This document shows, in pieces, positions 8,372-17,332 of a stretch of DNA of 64,000 nucleotides (the stretch's first letter is position 1; the number at the start of each line of letters is the position of its first letter). The stretch spans positions 1 through 64,000 of the forward strand of contig NZ_BCQR01000007.1 in assembly GCF_001552175.1 (NCBI RefSeq), in the 5' to 3' direction. The stretch comes from Actinomadura kijaniata NBRC 14229. Lineage in GTDB: Bacteria > Actinomycetota > Actinomycetes > Streptosporangiales > Streptosporangiaceae. Position numbers and translations under genes: made by a program. Below the pieces are notes generated by a model, which searched no databases, was not told the DNA's origin, and was given only the letters and a program-made list of their open reading frames with translations.

Positions 8372-9360
8372 AACGTCCCACGCTGGAGGCCGTGGCGGCC
8401 CGGGCGGGAGTCTCCCGGGCGACGGTGTCGCGTGTGGTCAACGGCTCGGCCACCGTCAACCCGCAGATCCGCACCGTCGTGCTGCGCGCCGTCGAGGAGC
8501 TGGGCTACGTCCCCAACTCGGCGGCCCGCAGCCTGGTCACCCAGCGCACCGGGTCGATCGGGCTGGTGGTCTCCGAGCCACCGGCCCGCGTGTTCTCCGA
8601 CGACCCGTTCTTCTCCCTGGTCATCCGCGCGGTGAGCCAGGAGCTGGAGGCCGCCGACAAGCAGGTCGTGCTCATGATGGCGTCCTCCCCGGCGGGCTAC
8701 GACCGGGTCGAGCGGTACGTGGCGGGCCGCCACGTGGACGGGGTCATCCTGCTGTCGCAGCACGGCTCGGACCCGCTGCCCACGGCCCTCGTGCGGACGG
8801 GGGTGCCCGTGATCTCGCACGGGCGGCCGGTGTCCACGACCAGGCCGCCGTACTGCGACGCCGACAACGTCGGGGGAGCGCGCGCCGCCGTGGAACACCT
8901 GCTGGCCAGGGGACGGCGGCGCATCGCCACCATCACCGGCCCGGTCGACATGTCCGCGGGGCTGGACCGGCTGGCCGGGTACCGCGAGCTCATGTCCGGC
9001 AGCGGCCGCCGGTCCCTGGTGGCCGTGGGGGACTTCACCCGGGACTCGGGGGTGGCCGCGATGAGCCAGCTCCTGGAGGACGACCCGGACCTCGACGCGG
9101 TGTTCGCCGCGAGCGACCTGATGGCGATCGGTGCCCTGCACGCCCTGCGCAGGGCGGGCCGCCGCGTCCCCGACGACGTCGCCGTGGTCGGGTTCGACGA
9201 CATCGAGGCCGCCCGGTTCACCGACCCGGCCCTGACCACCGTGCGCCAGCCGATCACCGAGGTCGCCCGGACCATCGTCCGGATGCTGCTGACCGGGGTG
9301 GAGGACGGCGCCGAGCCGGTGATCCTCCCCACCGAACTCGTCGTCCGCGACTCCACCTGA
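8368..9360 (+). CDS. LacI-family repressor of the beta-glucan operon (CebR-like)
   Basis: 330 aa. The N-terminal LacI HTH (TLEAVAARAGVSRATVSRVV) with hinge helix NSAARSLVTQRT precedes a periplasmic-binding-protein-like effector domain ending FDDIEAARFTDPALTTVRQP. It is the last gene of the operon (ATGA overlap with GH1), so it is co-transcribed with its targets. The palindromes at 3612-3623 and 3732-3743 are the likely operators, with a gluco-oligosaccharide as probable inducer. Confidence 0.9.
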   Translation: MKRPTLEAVAARAGVSRATVSRVVNGSATVNPQIRTVVLRAVEELGYVPNSAARSLVTQRTGSIGLVVSEPPARVFSDDPFFSLVIRAVSQELEAADKQVVLMMASSPAGYDRVERYVAGRHVDGVILLSQHGSDPLPTALVRTGVPVISHGRPVSTTRPPYCDADNVGGARAAVEHLLARGRRRIATITGPVDMSAGLDRLAGYRELMSGSGRRSLVAVGDFTRDSGVAAMSQLLEDDPDLDAVFAASDLMAIGALHALRRAGRRVPDDVAVVGFDDIEAARFTDPALTTVRQPITEVARTIVRMLLTGVEDGAEPVILPTELVVRDST

Positions 9361-9375
9361 CCCGCGCGCCTTCGC

Positions 9376-9413
9376 CTCGGGCCCGCGGGCCAGGGCCCTG
9401 GAACACGTCCTAG
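9376..9413 (+). repeat. Possible remnant end of the dispersed repeat
   Basis: GGCCAGGGCCCTGGAACACG followed by TCCTAG matches the terminal segment of copy C read in reverse complement (GGCCAGGGCTTTGAAACACG then GCCTAG) at 22 of 26 bases. It lies between the convergent ends of the lacI-type and tetR-type genes. It also contains the palindrome CCAGGGCCCTGG, so a terminator role is the alternative reading. Confidence 0.4.
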
Positions 9414-10048
9414 CGGTGCGCCTCGTGGACGGTGCGCCAGCGGTCGGTCGCGACGCCCGACATGATCACTGAGACGACGTCCCCGGCGAGGTCGGGCGTG
9501 ACCGGCAGGTGCCCGAACAGGACGCGGTAGTAGGTCGTCGAGGCCAGCATGTCCAGCAGCAGGTCGATGTCGGCGTCGGGGCGGATGTCGCCGCGGGCGA
9601 CGCCGCGCCGCAGCGCCGCGGCCGTGGTGGCGCGGCGCGGGTGGAAGAAGGTGTCGAGGAACTCCTTCTCCAGCACCGGGTCGGCGGCCAGGTCGGCGAT
9701 CAGGCCGGGCAGCGCCCGGCGGCCGAGGGCGGTGGTGAACGCCGCGCCGATCGTGCCGATCCCGGCGATCAGGTCGCAGTGCGTGCAGCCGGTGTCGGGG
9801 GTCGGCGCGGTCCCGACGGTGCGGGCCAGGGCCGCCACGACCAGGTGCTGGCGGGTGGGCCAGCGGCGGCGCAGCGCGGGCTTGCTGGTCCCGGCGCGGG
9901 CGGCGGCCCCCTCCATCGTGAGGCCGCCGTAGCCGGCCTCGTTGAGGATCTCGACGACGGCGCGCAGGACCGCGTCGTCGATGCGGGCGTCGCGGGGACG
10001 GCCGGTGCGGTGCGGGCCGTCCGGGGCCGGGGTTGTGGATCGGGCCAT
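9410..10048 (-). CDS. TetR/AcrR-family transcriptional regulator
   Basis: 212 aa. The TetR HTH lies at about 24-68 (AVVEILNEAGYGGLTMEGAA, then ARAGTSKPALRRRWPTRQHL), followed by an all-helical ligand domain. ATG 10048 is preferred to an upstream in-frame TTG because the latter enters the promoter. It is divergent from the MFS gene at 10113, and the short intergenic region holds a CGTTCCGGAACG palindrome. Likely role: drug- or metabolite-responsive repressor of that exporter and of itself. Confidence 0.9.
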   Translation of the reverse strand: MARSTTPAPDGPHRTGRPRDARIDDAVLRAVVEILNEAGYGGLTMEGAAARAGTSKPALRRRWPTRQHLVVAALARTVGTAPTPDTGCTHCDLIAGIGTIGAAFTTALGRRALPGLIADLAADPVLEKEFLDTFFHPRRATTAAALRRGVARGDIRPDADIDLLLDMLASTTYYRVLFGHLPVTPDLAGDVVSVIMSGVATDRWRTVHEAHR

Positions 10049-10074
10049 GGGACGAGTATAAACCAATTACGTTT

Positions 10075-10086
10075 CGTTCCGGAACG
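10075..10086. promoter_or_regulatory. Palindrome CGTTCCGGAACG, probable TetR operator
   Basis: A perfect 12-bp dyad in the 64-bp gap between the divergent tetR-type and MFS genes, placed to affect both promoters. A further GGAAC half follows at 10086-10090. Binding by the neighbouring regulator is inferred from position. Confidence 0.6.
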
Positions 10087-10112
10087 GAACTAAAGTCGTG
10101 AAGGGAGCTCCC

Positions 10113-11534
10113 ATGTCCACTGACCCCGGCGCGGCGGACGTCCGGGCCGAACGCCCCCGGGCCGCGTCCCCGGCGAGCGTGTTCGGTCCCGCCCACCGCG
10201 CCCTCACCCTGGGCGTCCTGCTGTCGGTCGGCATGGTGGCGTTCGAGTCGCTCGGCGTGGCGACCGTCCTGCCGGGCGTCGCGGAGGAGCTGCGCGGCCT
10301 GGACGCCTACGGCTGGGGCCTGTCGGCGCTGATGCTGGCCAACATCGTCGGCACCGTGGTCGCGGGCCGCGCCGCCGACCGGCGGGGACCGGCGGCGCCG
10401 ATGGCACTGGGCATGCTGGTGTTCGCCGCCGGCTGCGCGGTGGCGGGCGCGGCCGGGAACTGGCCGCTGTTCCTGCTCGGCCGGTTCGGCCAGGGCCTCG
10501 GCGTGGGCGCGGTGATGGCGATGGCCTACACGCTGATCGGCCTGGCCTACCCCGAGCGGCTGCGGGCGCGGATGTACGCGCTGCTGTCGTCGGCGTGGAC
10601 GCTGCCCTCGCTGGTCGGGCCCGCCGTCGCCGGAACGGCCGCCGACCACGCCTCCTGGCGCGCGGTCTTCGCCCTGATGCTGCCGATCACCGCCGTCGCG
10701 GCCGTCCTCACCCTGCCCGCGCTGCGGGCCCTGCGCCCCGCGTCCGCCGGTGCCCCCGCGCCCGCCGCCCTGCCGTGGTGGCGGCGGCCCCTGGTCAGCG
10801 CGGTCCTGCTCACCGTGGGCACCGGCGTCCTCCTCCAGGCGCTGCTGCTGGAGAACCCCGTCGCGCTGGTCCTCCTGGCATCGGCGGGTCTCGCCGTGAC
10901 GGTGCCCGCGCTGCGGTGGGTCACCCCGGAGGGCACCCTGACCGCGCGGCCCGGCCTGGGCGCGGGCGTCGTCGTCCGGGCGCTGCTGTGCGGGGTGTAC
11001 TTCGGCAGCGAGGCGTTCCTGCCGCTGGGCCTGCGGGAGCTGCGCGGCATGGGCGCGACCGCGGCCGGGCTGGGCCTGTCGGCGGGGGCGGTGACCTGGG
11101 TCGTCGGCTCGGCCCTCCAGGCCCGGCGGGACGACGCGGGCGCCGGGCGCGTGGCCGCCACGGCCGGCGGCTTCGCCGTGCTGCTGGCCGGGGTGGCGCT
11201 GATCGCGGTGACGGTCCTGACGGACCTGCTGCCGCCGTGGGCCGCGCTGCTCGGCTGGGCGGTCGGCGGGCTGGGCATGGGCGTGGCGTTCAACGCCTCC
11301 ACCACCGCCACCCTCCAGCGGACCCCGGCGGAACGGCAGGGCGAGGTGAGCGCGGCGCTCCAGCTCGCCCAGACGTTCGCCACCGCGCTGGTCGCGGGCC
11401 TGGGCGGCGCGGCCCTCGCCCTCGGCCGCCATCACGGCGGATCGATGCGGGGAGCGCTGCTGGGGGTGTTCGTCCTGACCGGGCTGCTCGCGGTGGCGGG
11501 GATGCTGCTGTCGCGCCGCGTCGTCCGCGCCTGA
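10113..11534 (+). CDS. MFS transporter (multidrug-efflux type)
   Basis: 473 aa, with about 12-14 membrane helices and no ATP-binding motif. The motif-A region reads VAGRAADRRGP and the N-terminal half carries the antiporter-like GRFGQGLGVGAVMAMAYTLIG. ATG 10113 has AAGGGAG at good spacing (10101-10107). Paired divergently with a TetR regulator, a classic efflux arrangement. Substrate unknown. Confidence 0.88.
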   Translation: MSTDPGAADVRAERPRAASPASVFGPAHRALTLGVLLSVGMVAFESLGVATVLPGVAEELRGLDAYGWGLSALMLANIVGTVVAGRAADRRGPAAPMALGMLVFAAGCAVAGAAGNWPLFLLGRFGQGLGVGAVMAMAYTLIGLAYPERLRARMYALLSSAWTLPSLVGPAVAGTAADHASWRAVFALMLPITAVAAVLTLPALRALRPASAGAPAPAALPWWRRPLVSAVLLTVGTGVLLQALLLENPVALVLLASAGLAVTVPALRWVTPEGTLTARPGLGAGVVVRALLCGVYFGSEAFLPLGLRELRGMGATAAGLGLSAGAVTWVVGSALQARRDDAGAGRVAATAGGFAVLLAGVALIAVTVLTDLLPPWAALLGWAVGGLGMGVAFNASTTATLQRTPAERQGEVSAALQLAQTFATALVAGLGGAALALGRHHGGSMRGALLGVFVLTGLLAVAGMLLSRRVVRA

Positions 11535-11535
11535 C

Positions 11536-11571
11536 GGGCGCCGGGAGGCCCGCGCGGGCCTCCCGGCGCCC
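11536..11571. terminator. Perfect 36-bp palindrome, bidirectional terminator
   Basis: Arms GGGCGCCGGGAGGCCCGC (11536-11553) and GCGGGCCTCCCGGCGCCC (11554-11571) are exact complements with no spacer. It lies between the convergent MFS stop (11534) and LLM oxidoreductase stop (11576). It has no T-tract, as is common in high-GC actinomycetes. Confidence 0.8.
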
Positions 11572-11575
11572 GGGG

Positions 11576-12478
11576 TCAGCGGGCCAGCAGCGGGGCGACC
11601 AGCGGGACGCGCTCGGCGGGGTCCCCGGTCATCGACCAGAAGACGTGGTCGACTCCCAGCGCGTCCAGCCGCTCCAGGTCACCGGCGACCTGCTCGGCGG
11701 AGCCGGTCAGCGGCGCCCGCTCCGCCAGCGGCCGCGCGGTGACCGGGCCGTTCACCTGCACCACGACGGGCCCGCCGGCGTGCCCGGCCGCCTCCGCCGC
11801 GCCCCGGTACGCCTCGACCTGGCCGCGCAGCGCGTCCCAGTCGAAGACCACCAGGGAGATCCCGGCGCCGAGCCGCGCGGCGCGGTCGATCGCGGCGGGG
11901 GTGACGCCGCCGACCAGCAGGCCGGGATGGCCGTTCCGCACCGGCTTGGGACCGATCTCGCACTCGGGGATCCGGTAGAAGCGGCCCTCGAAGCGCACCG
12001 GGTCGGGGCCCCACACGGCCAGCATCGCCCGCAGGTGCTCCTCGAACCCGGCCCCGCGCCGCTTCAGCGGCACCCCGGCGGCCTCGAACTCCTGGCCCAT
12101 CCAGCCCTGGCCGACGCCCGCGAGCAGCCGCCCGCCGCTCAGCCGGTCCAGGGTGGCGAGCCGCCGGGCCAGCACGACGGGGTTGTGGAACAGCGCGACC
12201 ACCACGCTGCTGCCCAGCCTGATCCGTTCGGTGCGGGCCGCGACGTGCCCGAGGACCTCCAGCGGGTCGTACACGTTGCCGAACGCCTCCGGCGGCTCCA
12301 TCACCGGCCCGCCCTCGCCGCCCATCGCGATCGGCACGGTCGGCCTGAGCAGCCGCTCGAACGTCCACACCGAGCCGAGCCCGGCGGCCTCGGCCTCCTC
12401 CGCCACCCGGACGATGGCCTCCGGGGTGGCGTCCTCCCCGGCGATGGGGAGGTTGACCCCCAGCTCCACTCTGCTCAT
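11576..12478 (-). CDS. LLM-class (luciferase-like) oxidoreductase, possibly F420-dependent
   Basis: 300 aa with a TIM-barrel luciferase-like monooxygenase fold. It starts with VELGVNLPIAG and has the family segments VLGHVAARTERIRLGSSVVV and LDRLSGGRLLAGVGQGW found in F420-dependent reductases of actinobacteria. ATG 12478 follows GGAGG at eight bases. Cofactor (F420 or FMN) and substrate cannot be fixed from sequence. It is divergent from the small gene at 12569 and convergent with the MFS gene. Confidence 0.85.
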   Translation of the reverse strand: MSRVELGVNLPIAGEDATPEAIVRVAEEAEAAGLGSVWTFERLLRPTVPIAMGGEGGPVMEPPEAFGNVYDPLEVLGHVAARTERIRLGSSVVVALFHNPVVLARRLATLDRLSGGRLLAGVGQGWMGQEFEAAGVPLKRRGAGFEEHLRAMLAVWGPDPVRFEGRFYRIPECEIGPKPVRNGHPGLLVGGVTPAAIDRAARLGAGISLVVFDWDALRGQVEAYRGAAEAAGHAGGPVVVQVNGPVTARPLAERAPLTGSAEQVAGDLERLDALGVDHVFWSMTGDPAERVPLVAPLLAR

Positions 12479-12568
12479 GTCGCTCGCCTCCGTCTGCGTG
12501 AGATCAGGTGTGCGGAGTAGACCCGGCGGGCGGGGACAAATCATCGCTCTCCCGGCAGGATGCCGGTC

Positions 12569-12808
12569 ATGGACCCTGACCTGCCGACCGTGAACGTCGC
12601 CCTGTGGCGGGCCGACGCCGTCGTCCTGTTCGACTGGCTGACGAGCACGGACCTCGACACCGTCCCGGTCACCCATCCGGCGCAGAAGCAGGCGCTGCTC
12701 GATCTGCTCACGAGCCTTGAGGCGGAGGCCGACGCGGACGTCACCGCGTCCACCGGGCAGGAGATCGCGGCCGCGCAGGAGGAGGTGGCCCGGGACATGG
12801 CCTGGTAG
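12569..12808 (+). CDS. Small conserved actinobacterial protein, function unknown
   Basis: 79 aa, acidic (MDPDLPTVNVALWRADAVVL...). Its pattern, WRADAVVLFDWL followed by a helix-rich tail ending EEVARDMAW, resembles short uncharacterised proteins I recall from actinomycetes. ATG 12569 is chosen over 12560 because AGG lies nine bases before it. No membrane segment or signal. Ends two bases before the convergent GH106 stop. No function is assigned. Confidence 0.65.
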   Translation: MDPDLPTVNVALWRADAVVLFDWLTSTDLDTVPVTHPAQKQALLDLLTSLEAEADADVTASTGQEIAAAQEEVARDMAW

Positions 12809-12809
12809 G

Positions 12810-15800
12810 TCACCCGAAGGTCCGCAGGACCACCGGGCCGAGCAGCCCGGAGGTCCGCTGGCCGGGGAAGACGAAGTGGGTGGGGCTGGTCTCGTCGAGG
12901 TGCGGGGCCAGGGTGCCGTAGACGACGATCTCGATCTCGTTGCGACCGCCGCGCAGGGCGGTGCCGAGGTCGAAGGCGTACGGGGCGCAGATCCGGACGC
13001 CCGCCGGGGTCCCGTTCACCGTCACCTCGGCGGTGCCGCGGACGCGCCCGAGGTCGAGTCCGGCCCCGGCCGGGGTCGCGGGCAGGTCCACGGTCCGCCG
13101 GTAGCGGACCCCGCCGCTGTACCCGGCGAGCCCCACGTCCTCCCAGTCGCCCAGCCCGATCGTCCCGGGGCCGACGGTGAACGCGACCGGACCGGCCAGC
13201 GCCGCGCCCTCCCGGTGCTCGGGCCGGGTCAGCAGCCGCAGTTCCGCGGTCCCGGCGGGGCGGCGCTCTCCGGGGAGTTCGAGGTCGACGCGGCCGTCAC
13301 GGGCGGCGGCCGGGACGGGAACGCCGTCGAGCAGGACGTCCAGGACCTCGCCGCGCGCGGTGAACCGCATCCGGGTCGCGCCGGGCGGGACCTCGAACCG
13401 CAGCCGTTCGATCCGGGGCCGCGCGCCCGGGACGGCGAACCGGGCGGGCAGGACGGCGTCCTCCTCCGGGCCGTCCTCCAGCCAGTGCGCGCCGGGCAGC
13501 GGATGCGGGCGGCGCCGCAGGTGGAAGGCCGCGGGGTCGCCGGGCTGCGCGCGCCTCGGCACGACGGGCACCGGGACGCCGTCGCGGGTGGCGCGCCACC
13601 CGGCGCCCGACACGAGCGGGCCGTCCACCAGGACCGCCGCCGGGCCCTCGCCCTCGGTGAGGACGAGGGTGAGCCGGGCGCCGGGCGTCCCGGGCAGGTC
13701 GTAGCGGCCGACGCGGGGGGCCTGCTGCTCGGCGTACGGGTCGAAGCCGCCCTGGCGGCCGATCTCCACGCCGTCGACCAGGACCCGGCACGGGGACGCG
13801 GACGCGACCTGGAGCAGGGAGGGGGCGGCCGCGTCCGGCAGCACGGCGCCGAAACGGACCCGCGCGCCCGGCCGGGAGTGGCCCGCGACGGTGATCCACT
13901 CGGGCCGCAGGCAGCGGGCGGGGTCGGCCGCGACGGACAGGTGGCCGCGCAGCCGCACGTCCTCGTCGGGCACCAGGCGCAGTTCGAGACCGTGCTCGCC
14001 CGGCGGGAGCGGCGCCCGCGTCACCGCCAGGTAGCCGTGGTCGTCGAGCGGGACCGCGGCCCCGTCCACCAGGAGCGTCTTGGCGGCGGCGGCGCCGAGC
14101 ACGAGGAAGCCCTCGGCGGGAACGGTCACGCGGGTGCGCAGGACGACCCGCTCGCCCGCCGCGACCTCGCCGAAGTCGAGGAACTCCTCGGGGACGTGCC
14201 CCTTCGGGCCGAGCACGGTCCGGTGGACCGGGTCCTTGCGGATGCCCCGGCTGTCGGAGTAGACGACCGGCCGCCACCGGCCCCCGGGACCGGCCCAGAG
14301 CCCGTGGGGACCGAACGTCGCGTGGACGGGCGTCCAGTCCCCGGCGGGGTCGTCCTCCACCCGGTGCCACAGCCGCCGGCGTTCCACGGACACCATGGCA
14401 CCGGCCGGGCGGGCGAAGTCGCCCCAGGTGTTGTCGAGCGTCGGCACCAGCTCCATGTCCCAGGTCGGGCCCAGGTCCGTTTCGCGTACGGGACGCGGCC
14501 GCCCCTCCGGGCCACCAGCCTCCGGCGGCGGGCCCGCGCCGCCCGGGGGGAACACCAGGAGTGCGGCGGGGCCGTCGTCGAACGGGACGACCACCTCGAC
14601 CGGCGCACCGGAACCCGCCCGGGTGGCGGGCAGCGTCCGGGGCGGGCCGCCGAAGGGGCTCACCAGGAGGGCCGGGCCGGTGACGCCGTGGACGCGGACC
14701 CGCATGTCGCGGTGGTAGCGGCCGGGGTCGAAGTCGTAGGTCACGTCCAGCCAGCCGAGGTCGGCGCCGCGCTCGTCCGGGCGGCCCACCGACACGCGGC
14801 TGGCCATGGACGCGGCCGCCGTCAGGAACACCACCGTCGCGCCGTCGACCTCGCGGACCAGGGCGGGGACCGGCGCCTCGACCCGGCGGGAGCCCGCCAG
14901 CAGGGGGCCGAGCGCGCCGGGGTCCGGCACGGTCTCCAGCAGCGCCGCCAGCCGCGCCACCGTCGCGTCGGCGTCCGGGGCGCCGACGCCGCGCCGGGGC
15001 GGCGGCCCGACGGCGACGACCCGGCCGCCCCGCTCGATCAGCGCGACCAGCCGCCGGGCGGTCTCCGCCTCCAGGACGTCGCAGGCGGGCAGCAGGACCG
15101 TGCCGTAGGACTCGCCCGCCACGTTCAGCCGCCCCGCCTCCACCGCGGCCCGCCGGACGGAGTCGTCGTCGATGACGTCGGCGTCGACGCCGAGCCGGTC
15201 GAGGACGCCGGGGACCATCCGGAACCAGGCCATGTCGCCCACCAGTTCCCGGTAGGTCTCCTGGGCCAGCGCGGCGGACGGATCGACGCCGTCGAGCCGG
15301 GTGCCGGCCTGCGCGGTCGCGGTCGGGAACAGCACGGCCACGTCGCAGACGTGGCGCCCCAGCGACAGGGCGGCGCACAGCCGCGTGACCGCGTCGGCGA
15401 AGACCCGGTGGTGCGCCCAGTAGGGCTGCCGCCAGTCGGTGGCGGGCGGCGCCCACTCCCACCAGCCCGCCTTGGTCGTGTAGTAGACCGCGTGCGGGTT
15501 GTAGAGGGTGGCCCCGGCGCGCAGCCACGGCAGCAGCCAGTCGAGGGTCTCCTCCAGCGTGCCTCCCCAGCCGCTGGAGTGGAACGCCTCGATCCACACC
15601 CGGTCCCTGCCGTACAGGTGGGCCAGGGACGAGTGGACGCGCGCGTCGCCGTGGTGGTCCGAGCCGGGCGCGCCGAACCAGCGGTGGGTGCGGGCGTAGT
15701 CGGCGTACAGCCGCACCCCGTCCACCGGGTGCCCGGCGCGGGCCGGGTCCTGCTGGTCGCAGCCGTGCAGCAGCCCGTGCCGGGCGTGCCAGCCGGCCAG

Positions 15801-16508
15801 CGGCCGGAAGAACGCCTCCTCGGCCAGCTCCGCCCGGGTGAGGTGGTAGTCGCGGCGGAACCGGAGCGCCTCGTCACCGTCCTCGCCGTCGCCGCCCTGC
15901 CACAGGTGCGGCAGGTGCGGCGTCGGGTCGTAGCCGCGGCGGGCGGCGAACTCCCCGGCGAACCCCTCGGTCCAGGTCGGCAGCGCGGGCAGCTCGTCCT
16001 GGAAGGACCCGACGATCACGTTGCCGAGGCGGTGGCCGAGCCGCCGCTCGAACTCCCCGTGGACGCGGTCGAGCAGCGCCGCGCACGCCTCCGCCGACAG
16101 GTAGTCGAAGCCGCGCGCCACGGTGCCGCCGCCGGGCTCCAGCCACCGTCCGGCGAACGCGGGGACGTCGCGCACCAGCCGCGCCTGGAGGTCGGCCCCC
16201 GAGAAGCCGAGCTGGTCGTAGAACCACAGCGACACCCCGAGCCCGGCGGCGTCCTCGCACACCCCGTCGAGCAGCTCCCACCACGCGTCGGTGAAGAACG
16301 CGGGGTCGTCGGCGTCGGCCCCGAACATGGGCCCCGACGGCGCCAGGTTGAGGATCACCAGGTTGTACACGCCGCCCGCGGCGAAGCGTTCGAGCTGGTC
16401 GCGCAGCCGCCGCCGGTCCAGCCGCTCGCCGCTCCACCACCAGATGGGCGCGGGGGAGTAGGCGCGGGGCGGCGCGTCCAGCACCGCGCGCAGCCGGGCG
16501 GGGATCAT
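12810..16508 (-). CDS. Large GH106-like glycosidase (putative alpha-L-rhamnosidase)
   Basis: 1232 aa. The N-terminal IWWWSGERLDRRRLRDQLE and GVYNLVIL segments, the GSFQDELPALPTWT strand and the C-terminal galactose-binding-like domain (YSGGVRYRRTVDLP...RVRGTAEVTVNG) recall GH106 alpha-L-rhamnosidases and related GH2-clan proteins. No signal peptide is seen, so it would act on imported saccharides. The ATG overlaps the MalG-type permease stop (ATGA), making it the last gene of the importer operon. Catalytic glutamates were not pinned down. Rhamnosidase activity is the best guess; another deoxy- or uronic-sugar glycosidase is possible. Confidence 0.7.
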   Translation of the reverse strand: MIPARLRAVLDAPPRAYSPAPIWWWSGERLDRRRLRDQLERFAAGGVYNLVILNLAPSGPMFGADADDPAFFTDAWWELLDGVCEDAAGLGVSLWFYDQLGFSGADLQARLVRDVPAFAGRWLEPGGGTVARGFDYLSAEACAALLDRVHGEFERRLGHRLGNVIVGSFQDELPALPTWTEGFAGEFAARRGYDPTPHLPHLWQGGDGEDGDEALRFRRDYHLTRAELAEEAFFRPLAGWHARHGLLHGCDQQDPARAGHPVDGVRLYADYARTHRWFGAPGSDHHGDARVHSSLAHLYGRDRVWIEAFHSSGWGGTLEETLDWLLPWLRAGATLYNPHAVYYTTKAGWWEWAPPATDWRQPYWAHHRVFADAVTRLCAALSLGRHVCDVAVLFPTATAQAGTRLDGVDPSAALAQETYRELVGDMAWFRMVPGVLDRLGVDADVIDDDSVRRAAVEAGRLNVAGESYGTVLLPACDVLEAETARRLVALIERGGRVVAVGPPPRRGVGAPDADATVARLAALLETVPDPGALGPLLAGSRRVEAPVPALVREVDGATVVFLTAAASMASRVSVGRPDERGADLGWLDVTYDFDPGRYHRDMRVRVHGVTGPALLVSPFGGPPRTLPATRAGSGAPVEVVVPFDDGPAALLVFPPGGAGPPPEAGGPEGRPRPVRETDLGPTWDMELVPTLDNTWGDFARPAGAMVSVERRRLWHRVEDDPAGDWTPVHATFGPHGLWAGPGGRWRPVVYSDSRGIRKDPVHRTVLGPKGHVPEEFLDFGEVAAGERVVLRTRVTVPAEGFLVLGAAAAKTLLVDGAAVPLDDHGYLAVTRAPLPPGEHGLELRLVPDEDVRLRGHLSVAADPARCLRPEWITVAGHSRPGARVRFGAVLPDAAAPSLLQVASASPCRVLVDGVEIGRQGGFDPYAEQQAPRVGRYDLPGTPGARLTLVLTEGEGPAAVLVDGPLVSGAGWRATRDGVPVPVVPRRAQPGDPAAFHLRRRPHPLPGAHWLEDGPEEDAVLPARFAVPGARPRIERLRFEVPPGATRMRFTARGEVLDVLLDGVPVPAAARDGRVDLELPGERRPAGTAELRLLTRPEHREGAALAGPVAFTVGPGTIGLGDWEDVGLAGYSGGVRYRRTVDLPATPAGAGLDLGRVRGTAEVTVNGTPAGVRICAPYAFDLGTALRGGRNEIEIVVYGTLAPHLDETSPTHFVFPGQRTSGLLGPVVLRTFG

Positions 16509-17332
16509 CCCTTCAGCCCGCTGGCGAAGCCCTTGATCACATAGCGCTGCAGCACCAGGAACACCGCGAGGATCGGCAGCGCGGCCAGCACCAGCCCGGC
16601 GAACACCAGCCCGTTGTCGGACACGTACTGGCCGACGAAGGCGAAGATCCGCACCGGGACCGTCTCGCGGGCCGAGCCGCCCAGGTACAGCAGGGGAGTG
16701 AAGAAGTCGTTCCAGATGAACACCGCGTTGAGGATGAGCACGGTCCCGGTGATCGGCCGCAGCAGCGGGAACACCACCCGGGTGAACGCCCGGAAGTGAC
16801 CGGCGCCGTCGATCAGCGCGGCGTTGGCGTAGTCGGCGGGCAGCGCCCGGATGAACCCGGTGTAGAGGAACACCGTGAAGGGCAGCTGGATCCCCGTGTA
16901 GAAGAGGATCATCCCCTGGTAGGTGCCGAGCAGCCCGGCCCCGTCCACCAGCTTGAACAGCGGGATCATCCCGAGCTGGAACGGCAGCACGATGCCCAGC
17001 AGGAACAGCACGTACAGCCCGTAGCCCAGCCGGGAGGCGCGGCGGGACAGGAAGTAGGCGGCGAACGAGCCGAGCGCGATCAGCGCCACCAGGCTCGCGA
17101 TCGTGATGACCGTGCTGTTCAGCAGCGCCGGGCCGAGCTCGGCGCGCGTCCAGGCGTTGGCGAAGTTGCCCGCCGTGGGGCTGGCCGGCGGCGCCAGCGG
17201 CGACTCGGCGACCTCCCGCTGGTCCTTGAGCGACAGCGTGACCAGCGCGTACACCGGGAACAGGAAGGCGACCGCCACGGCGATCATCACCAGTTCCAGG
17301 CCGAACGTGCGCGCTCCGTACCTGACGTTCAC
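16505..17332 (-). CDS. Carbohydrate ABC transporter permease (MalG-type)
   Basis: 275 aa, six membrane helices and an EAA loop (ANAALIDGAGHFRAFTRVVFPLL). It starts at GTG 17332, overlapping the preceding permease stop (GTGA), and its stop overlaps the glycosidase ATG. Second channel subunit of the DeoR-linked importer; no ATPase gene accompanies it. Confidence 0.9.
   Translation of the reverse strand: MNVRYGARTFGLELVMIAVAVAFLFPVYALVTLSLKDQREVAESPLAPPASPTAGNFANAWTRAELGPALLNSTVITIASLVALIALGSFAAYFLSRRASRLGYGLYVLFLLGIVLPFQLGMIPLFKLVDGAGLLGTYQGMILFYTGIQLPFTVFLYTGFIRALPADYANAALIDGAGHFRAFTRVVFPLLRPITGTVLILNAVFIWNDFFTPLLYLGGSARETVPVRIFAFVGQYVSDNGLVFAGLVLAALPILAVFLVLQRYVIKGFASGLKG

Noticed and set aside
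8697..11435. Very long minus-strand frame across LacI, TetR and MFS genes
   Set aside because: Translation is repetitive Arg/Pro/Gly with no domain. It only exists because stop codons are rare at this GC content.
12717..16544. Very long plus-strand frame antisense to the GH106-like gene
   Set aside because: No family signature and biased composition; the opposite strand carries a coherent 1232-aa glycosidase coupled to an ABC operon.
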